Origin: VBAS01 sp964508655 | Lineage (GTDB): Bacteria > Bacteroidota > Bacteroidia > Chitinophagales > Chitinophagaceae | NCBI GenBank assembly: GCA_964508655.1 | Contig: CAZDUO010000008.1 | Span: 6,014-70,013 of the forward strand | Reading direction: 5' to 3' | Length of the DNA stretch: 64,000 bases | Shown: positions 59,762-64,000 of the stretch, in pieces | Position numbering within the stretch: position 1 is the stretch's first letter | Layout: each line of letters begins with the position of its first letter | Notes under the pieces: generated by a model | What the model saw: the letters and a program-made list of their open reading frames with translations, nothing else | Database searches by the model: none | What the model was told of the DNA's origin: nothing | Translations under genes and position numbers: made by a program

Positions 59762-59842
59762 CGGGATTTACAGGATTAAAAGATTTTGGGGGGAAAAGTT
59801 ATGATGATTTTTAATCCTGATCCAAAAATCAATTAATCCGGG
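59762..59842. repeat. Inverted pair of octamer arrays filling the ppx-panB spacer
   Basis: Left words: cgggattt acaggatt aaaagatt ttgggggg (59762-59793). Right words: ttaatcct gatccaaa aatcaatt aatccggg (59811-59842), an approximate reverse complement of the left. It ends at the base before the ppx stop codon. Confidence 0.65.
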
Positions 59843-60739
59843 TTATACTTCTATTTCCTTCAATCTTATTTCTTCATACAACGTATGAATCAGCCCGTCG
59901 GCCAGGCCGATTTTGGGAACATAAATCTCCCCGGCATCGGCCCAGCGCATTACATTGATGTAAATAAGCAGGGCGGGCACTATCACATCGGCACGGTCTT
60001 CCCGCAGGCGATAAAGACTCATTCGCTGGTTGACGGAAAGGTTGCTGAATTCCTTGAAGTTTTCACGAAGCAAATCAAGCGACAGGGGCTTACCTTCCTT
60101 TCGCTTGGATAGGGAAAATATCTTGTTGATGTTGCCGCCTGACCCGATGGCGGTTACATGATGAAAGCCTTTTGTCCGGTTTTTGATAAATTCTTTCATT
60201 TCATCCCACTGCGCTTCACTCACCTGGTTTTTCAGCAGGCGGATGGTGCCGATGTTGAACGAATCTTTGAAAATAAGTTTGCCATCGCTGAAAAAAGTAA
60301 GCTCGGTGCTGCCGCCACCCACATCAATGTACAGGTAGGATTCTTCCCGGGTCATATTATCGGCGATGTGGTTTTCATAAATCAGCGAGGCCTCCTCCTG
60401 GCCGGAAATAATTTTGATTTCAATGCCCGTTTCCGATTTCACTTTGCGAAGTATTTCCTCTGCATTCACAGCATCACGCATGGCCGAAGTGGCACAGGCT
60501 TTCAGGTGTTTTACCTCGTACACATCAAGCAGCAGCTTGTAGCTCCGGATGGTTTTGATGATTTTATCCACCTTGGTGGCCGATATCTCACCTTTATCAA
60601 ACACTTCGAAGCCGAGGCGCAGCGGCACCCGTACCAGCAGGGCTTTGATGAATTCTTTGTTGCCCTGCGGGCCGTTAATTACATCGGAAATGAGGAGGCG
60701 TGCTGCGTTGCTGCCTATATCAATTGCTGCCAGTCTCAA
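59843..60739 (-). CDS. ppx: Exopolyphosphatase/GppA-family phosphatase
   Basis: A 298-residue protein of the actin-like ATPase fold. LAAIDIGSNAARLLISDV is the first phosphate loop and YLYIDVGGGSTELTFF the second. HHVTAIGSGGNINKIF is the adenosine-side motif. It would hydrolyse polyphosphate or pppGpp. At this length it lacks the C-terminal HD domain of E. coli Ppx and is the short form. The start is TTG, overlapping the end of ppk1 by 20 bp, so the two are translationally coupled and make and break polyphosphate together. Confidence 0.9.
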   Translation of the reverse strand: MRLAAIDIGSNAARLLISDVINGPQGNKEFIKALLVRVPLRLGFEVFDKGEISATKVDKIIKTIRSYKLLLDVYEVKHLKACATSAMRDAVNAEEILRKVKSETGIEIKIISGQEEASLIYENHIADNMTREESYLYIDVGGGSTELTFFSDGKLIFKDSFNIGTIRLLKNQVSEAQWDEMKEFIKNRTKGFHHVTAIGSGGNINKIFSLSKRKEGKPLSLDLLRENFKEFSNLSVNQRMSLYRLREDRADVIVPALLIYINVMRWADAGEIYVPKIGLADGLIHTLYEEIRLKEIEV

Positions 60740-62837
60740 CGGTTACTGAAGTTTGAGTTTGTGTTTGTGGATGAGTTTTTTTGTACAAATACTTATATGT
60801 TTCTATCTGGCTGCGTATTTTTTTTCTGCCGGAGTTCACATAGTCGTTGCTGAGTTCATTGTTCAGCCGTCTTGCCTTCACATTATCGCCCAGTTGTATG
60901 TTAAGGATATTTATCAGTTCCTGCTTTATTTCTTCGTCCGTTACAAGACAAGTGGCTTCCACCCGGTGATCCAGATTACGCACCATCCAGTCGGCCGAAG
61001 ATATATAAACTTTCTCTTTGCCATGATTGTGAAATACCCACACCCGTGCATGCTCCAGGTATTCATCTACAATGCTGATGGCATTTACCGGCTTTACATA
61101 TTTTTTACTTTCTGACCGCATGCAGAAAATTCCCCGTACAATCAGGTTGAGTTCCACGCCGCATTTGGCTGCTTCATTCAGTTTCATTATGAGCGATTCA
61201 TCGGAAAGCGAATTCATCTTAAGCGTCATGGCTGCCGGCTTGCCCGCTTTGGCATTTTTAATTTCATTTTCAATCAGGGCAAAAAGTTTTTTGCGCAGCA
61301 TCACGGGGCTTGGAATTACGATGGAGCAATCCTTGAGGTAATGGGTGCCCAGCCGCGGGTTTTCCAGGAAATTAAAAATACGGTTTACGTCGGCCATGAT
61401 GTCTTTGTTGCTGGTGAGCAGGCAATGATCCCCATAAATTTTTGAAGTTTTTTCATTCAGGTTACCGGTGCTTACAAAGCCATACTGGATGGTTTTATCA
61501 TGTACCCGTTTTTTTATCAGGCAAACTTTTGCATGCACTTTCATATCCGGCAACCCGATGGTGACTTTGGCGCCTTCTTCTTCCAATCTTTCTTTCCATT
61601 CCAGGTTGGCTTCTTCGTCAAAGCGGGCACGCAGTTCCAGCATCACGGTTACCTGTTTGCCGTTTCGCACAGCGTTTACCAGCGCATTCATGATTTTTGA
61701 CTGCGATGCCAGCCTGTACCCGGTGATTTTAATGGTAGTCACATCTGGGTCAATAGCTGCTTCACGAAGCAAATCAATAAGCGGGCTGAAGGAATGATAG
61801 GGAAAATGAAGCATCAGGTCTTTCTCCATTATCACATCCGTCACCCGCCGGCCGTCGAGTAATGCAGGATGATCGAATGGTTTGCGGCGCTGGCTTTTTA
61901 TACGGAAAATATGTTCGGGAAATTCCATGAAGTCGCGGAAATTATGAATACGGCCACCGGGAATCAGGTTATCCCGCTTGGAAAGATTGAGGCGCCGGAT
62001 TAAATACTCCAGCATGCCCGGATCCATTTCCCGGTCGTACACAAACCGCACCGGTTTACCTTTCTTGCGGTTCTTTAAGGCTTTTTCCAGTTTTTGAATG
62101 ATGGATGTGTGTATGTCGTTGTCAATATCTATTTCGGCGTCACGGGTTACTTTAAAAATATGTGCGGCATACTGATCGTAACCAAAAAAAGAAAAAATAT
62201 CGGGCAGGTTGAAGCGGATTACATCTTCCAGCAGGATGATGTGATGTTCATCGGCCCGGGGTGAAGGAAGCAGCACAAAGCGGTTCAGGTGAAGCGGCAC
62301 TTCAATGAGGGCATATTTCCTTTTCAAAGCGCTTTCTTTTTTCCACATCACCACCCCCAGATAGATGGACCGGTCACGCAGCGCAGGAAACTCCGGTATA
62401 CTCTCAATCATCAGGGGGATGATGTTGGTACTCACTTCATCTTCGTAATACTGCCTTACAAATTCCTGCTGCTCGCGGTTCAGCTCATTTTCTTTTACCA
62501 GGAAAATTTTCTCCTGCTTTAGTTCGTGCAGAATATTTTCCCAGATGCGGTGAAACTCGCTTTGCTGGTTCAGCACTATCATCTGAATTTCATCCAGTAT
62601 TTCCTGCGGATTTTTTTCAAGGTGCATTTTACCTTTTTCACCAAAGCTGCTCATTCGCCTGAGTGTAGCCACTCTTACACGAAAAAACTCATCGAGGTTA
62701 TTGGAAAAAATGCCGAGAAAGCGGATCCTTTCCGGCAATGGCACAGTGGCATCGGCCGCTTCCTGCAGCACCCGTGCATTGAAAGAAAGCCAGCTTATAT
62801 CCCTGAAAATCGTTTTGTGTTTTTTATCCGAAGCCAT
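60720..62837 (-). CDS. ppk1: Polyphosphate kinase 1
   Basis: A 705-residue enzyme that builds inorganic polyphosphate from ATP. DISWLSFNARVLQEAAD opens the N-terminal domain and LRRMSSFGEKGKMHLEKNP follows. The two PLD-like catalytic parts are KVHAKVCLIKKRVHDK (phosphohistidine site near 440) and VYISSADWMVRNLDHRVEA near 595. LHFPYHSFSPLIDLLREAA lies between. The length is typical. It overlaps ppx by 20 bp downstream. Confidence 0.96.
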   Translation of the reverse strand: MASDKKHKTIFRDISWLSFNARVLQEAADATVPLPERIRFLGIFSNNLDEFFRVRVATLRRMSSFGEKGKMHLEKNPQEILDEIQMIVLNQQSEFHRIWENILHELKQEKIFLVKENELNREQQEFVRQYYEDEVSTNIIPLMIESIPEFPALRDRSIYLGVVMWKKESALKRKYALIEVPLHLNRFVLLPSPRADEHHIILLEDVIRFNLPDIFSFFGYDQYAAHIFKVTRDAEIDIDNDIHTSIIQKLEKALKNRKKGKPVRFVYDREMDPGMLEYLIRRLNLSKRDNLIPGGRIHNFRDFMEFPEHIFRIKSQRRKPFDHPALLDGRRVTDVIMEKDLMLHFPYHSFSPLIDLLREAAIDPDVTTIKITGYRLASQSKIMNALVNAVRNGKQVTVMLELRARFDEEANLEWKERLEEEGAKVTIGLPDMKVHAKVCLIKKRVHDKTIQYGFVSTGNLNEKTSKIYGDHCLLTSNKDIMADVNRIFNFLENPRLGTHYLKDCSIVIPSPVMLRKKLFALIENEIKNAKAGKPAAMTLKMNSLSDESLIMKLNEAAKCGVELNLIVRGIFCMRSESKKYVKPVNAISIVDEYLEHARVWVFHNHGKEKVYISSADWMVRNLDHRVEATCLVTDEEIKQELINILNIQLGDNVKARRLNNELSNDYVNSGRKKIRSQIETYKYLYKKTHPQTQTQTSVTVETGSN

Positions 62838-62893
62838 AAAAATTGCCCTCTGCGGCAGTGGATAAAATTAAGGAACGGCCGTGATGATTACTA

Positions 62894-63952
62894 TTAATTT
62901 TTAAGCGCAGTTGCAGACGGCTCCTCTACCGGTGCACTCATTTCACCATTGATTTTGTTTTTGTTGAATTTAGAAATTAATAAAAAACAAATAAGCCCGG
63001 CGATAAGAATAATTATGGTTTGCGCCGACCACATCAGCCAGCCGGAGGCGTTGCCGGTAGTGTCCGGATTCAAACCGTACAAACCGAGCAGTTGTGCAAT
63101 CAGCAGGGGATAGGCCCCGATGCCATTGGGGGTGAGAATAATTCCGATAGTGCCCACTGCGAGGGCGGTTAATCCGCCGGAAAAACCCAGGTATTGGGTT
63201 TCCCGCAGGGCATACAGGCCGGCTGTGGATGCCAGCCAGTACATGCACCAGATAAGAAAACTATGAAACAGGAAAAGCCTTTTGTGTTCCAGGTCGCGGA
63301 TGCTGGAAAGCCCGTGCAGGATGTTTTTAATAACTCTTTTTATCCGGGCTACCATATCAATATGCCCGAGATGTTTCAGGATAAAATAAAACAGCAGCAA
63401 AAAAATGACAAAGCCAATGATTGCGATGAAAAGCTTTTCTTTTGACAGATGGCCTGTTTTATCCCTGAAGAAAGTGAGCAGCAGGTCCTTTATCATCTGG
63501 CCAAAAATATCACCCTGCAGCAGAATGGCCAGCAGGAAAACGGTGAACAGGCAAACCAGGTCAACAGCTCTTTCAACGAGAATGGTACCAATGAGTTTAT
63601 CCACTTTAAATTTTTCGTAGCGGGCCAGCAGGGTGCATTTAAATACTTCGCCCAGCCGCGGCGCACCGGCATTTACCAGGTACCCTATCATCACGGCGGC
63701 AAATGCATTGGTATCAGAGGGCCGGTAGCCGAGGGGCTCCATCAGCAGTTTCCAACGCATGGCGCGGCTGAAGTGAGCCACCATTAAAAAAGTAACAACC
63801 GGCAGAATCACCCACTTGCGGCCGCGGGCCACCGCATGTTTTATCTGCACCCAGTTTTCATGATTGATATTGCGCACCGATAACCACACAAAAAATGCTC
63901 CCAGCGAGAGATAAAAAAGGTACTTGAGAATGGTTAGCACTTTTTGTTTCAT
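62894..63952 (-). CDS. YbhN/AglD-type membrane protein (lysylphosphatidylglycerol synthase TM region)
   Basis: A 352-residue protein with about seven or eight hydrophobic helices. VTFLMVAHFSRAMRWKLLMEP and GYLVNAGAPRLGEVFKCTLLARYE are the hallmark motifs (Pfam LPG_synthase_TM). GTIGIILTPNGIGAYPLLIAQLL appears near the end. Related domains flip or modify lipids. There is no C-terminal soluble synthase domain, so aminoacylation of lipid is not expected. It lies 56 bp upstream of ppk1 on the same strand and may be co-transcribed. The remaining 48 bp to the right edge show nothing. Confidence 0.88.
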   Translation of the reverse strand: MKQKVLTILKYLFYLSLGAFFVWLSVRNINHENWVQIKHAVARGRKWVILPVVTFLMVAHFSRAMRWKLLMEPLGYRPSDTNAFAAVMIGYLVNAGAPRLGEVFKCTLLARYEKFKVDKLIGTILVERAVDLVCLFTVFLLAILLQGDIFGQMIKDLLLTFFRDKTGHLSKEKLFIAIIGFVIFLLLFYFILKHLGHIDMVARIKRVIKNILHGLSSIRDLEHKRLFLFHSFLIWCMYWLASTAGLYALRETQYLGFSGGLTALAVGTIGIILTPNGIGAYPLLIAQLLGLYGLNPDTTGNASGWLMWSAQTIIILIAGLICFLLISKFNKNKINGEMSAPVEEPSATALKN

Positions 63953-64000
63953 AGATGAGGGTACTAAATTTTATTCCCTTCTTTAGGAAATATAATACAC

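Overview
The window is chromosomal DNA from a member of the Bacteroidota, most likely of the Chitinophagales/Chitinophagaceae type. The pointers are: several carboxypeptidase-regulatory-domain/TonB-type outer membrane proteins, DUF5686, an OmpA protein with thrombospondin type 3 repeats, a TonB C-terminal protein with a GldM-like tail, TAnnTTTG promoter elements in place of the sigma70 -10/-35 pair, and weak ribosome binding sites. It is draft sequence: 100 Ns (6754-6853) sit between two identical 55-bp flanks, which looks like an unmerged contig overlap. I see no transposase, integrase, prophage or CRISPR array. No defence island is present; one Uma2-type nuclease-fold gene is the only hint in that direction.

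Layout. 1-783 (-): the first 84 codons of a CCG-type Fe-S oxidoreductase subunit and a small membrane protein. 1026-6173: ATP-grasp enzyme, YceI, LysE exporter, DinB, an NTF2-like protein (-) and an APC amino-acid permease. 6221-8460 (-): an outer membrane protein whose signal peptide is built on a TTAACC repeat, the remnant of a paralogue, and the 4Fe-4S/membrane partner of the left-edge protein. 8544-12078: a PyrR-like phosphoribosyltransferase, DUF2279 (-), and a phosphohexomutase with a tiny membrane protein. 12120-17298 (-): a quinoprotein dehydrogenase lipoprotein with a c-type haem insert, a methyltransferase, a Gfo/Idh oxidoreductase and a PhyH oxygenase, a likely oxidative catabolic set. 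17496-23000: pcm, lemA, small membrane proteins, a cupin lipoprotein, penicillin acylase. 23049-33080: DUF5686, trhO, Uma2, then threonine dehydratase, lactonase and NmrA-like genes (-), a sensor histidine kinase and purC (-). 33231-44188: a TonB-dependent receptor, two tandem coiled-coil paralogues (-), holA, a lipoprotein, ribF (-), purM, a TonB_C protein (-) and ftsE. 44169-49818 (-): two overlapping glycosyltransferases, an 878-residue outer membrane receptor and DUF445. Then come tRNA-His, a carboxy-terminal processing protease, DinB (-), a subtilase (-), OmpA (-), an aldehyde dehydrogenase (-), a CBM9-like protein (-), panB (-), the overlapping ppk1-ppx pair (-) and a YbhN/AglD-type membrane protein (-). 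No gene-free stretch exceeds 300 bases.

The most unusual signal is not a gene. Eleven spacers or coding inserts consist of degenerate tandem words of strictly constant length: seven arrays of 7 bp, three of 8 bp and one of 9 bp. Words change by substitution, but the phase is kept for up to 18 units, and most arrays are purine/pyrimidine inverted pairs. They fill gaps between genes from stop codon to stop codon, supply start or stop codons, and have entered ribF (126 nt, 18 heptamers, 42 in-frame codons) and purM (42 nt, 6 heptamers). I know of comparable heptamer repeats in heterocystous cyanobacteria (STRR), but I cannot name a described family that matches these.
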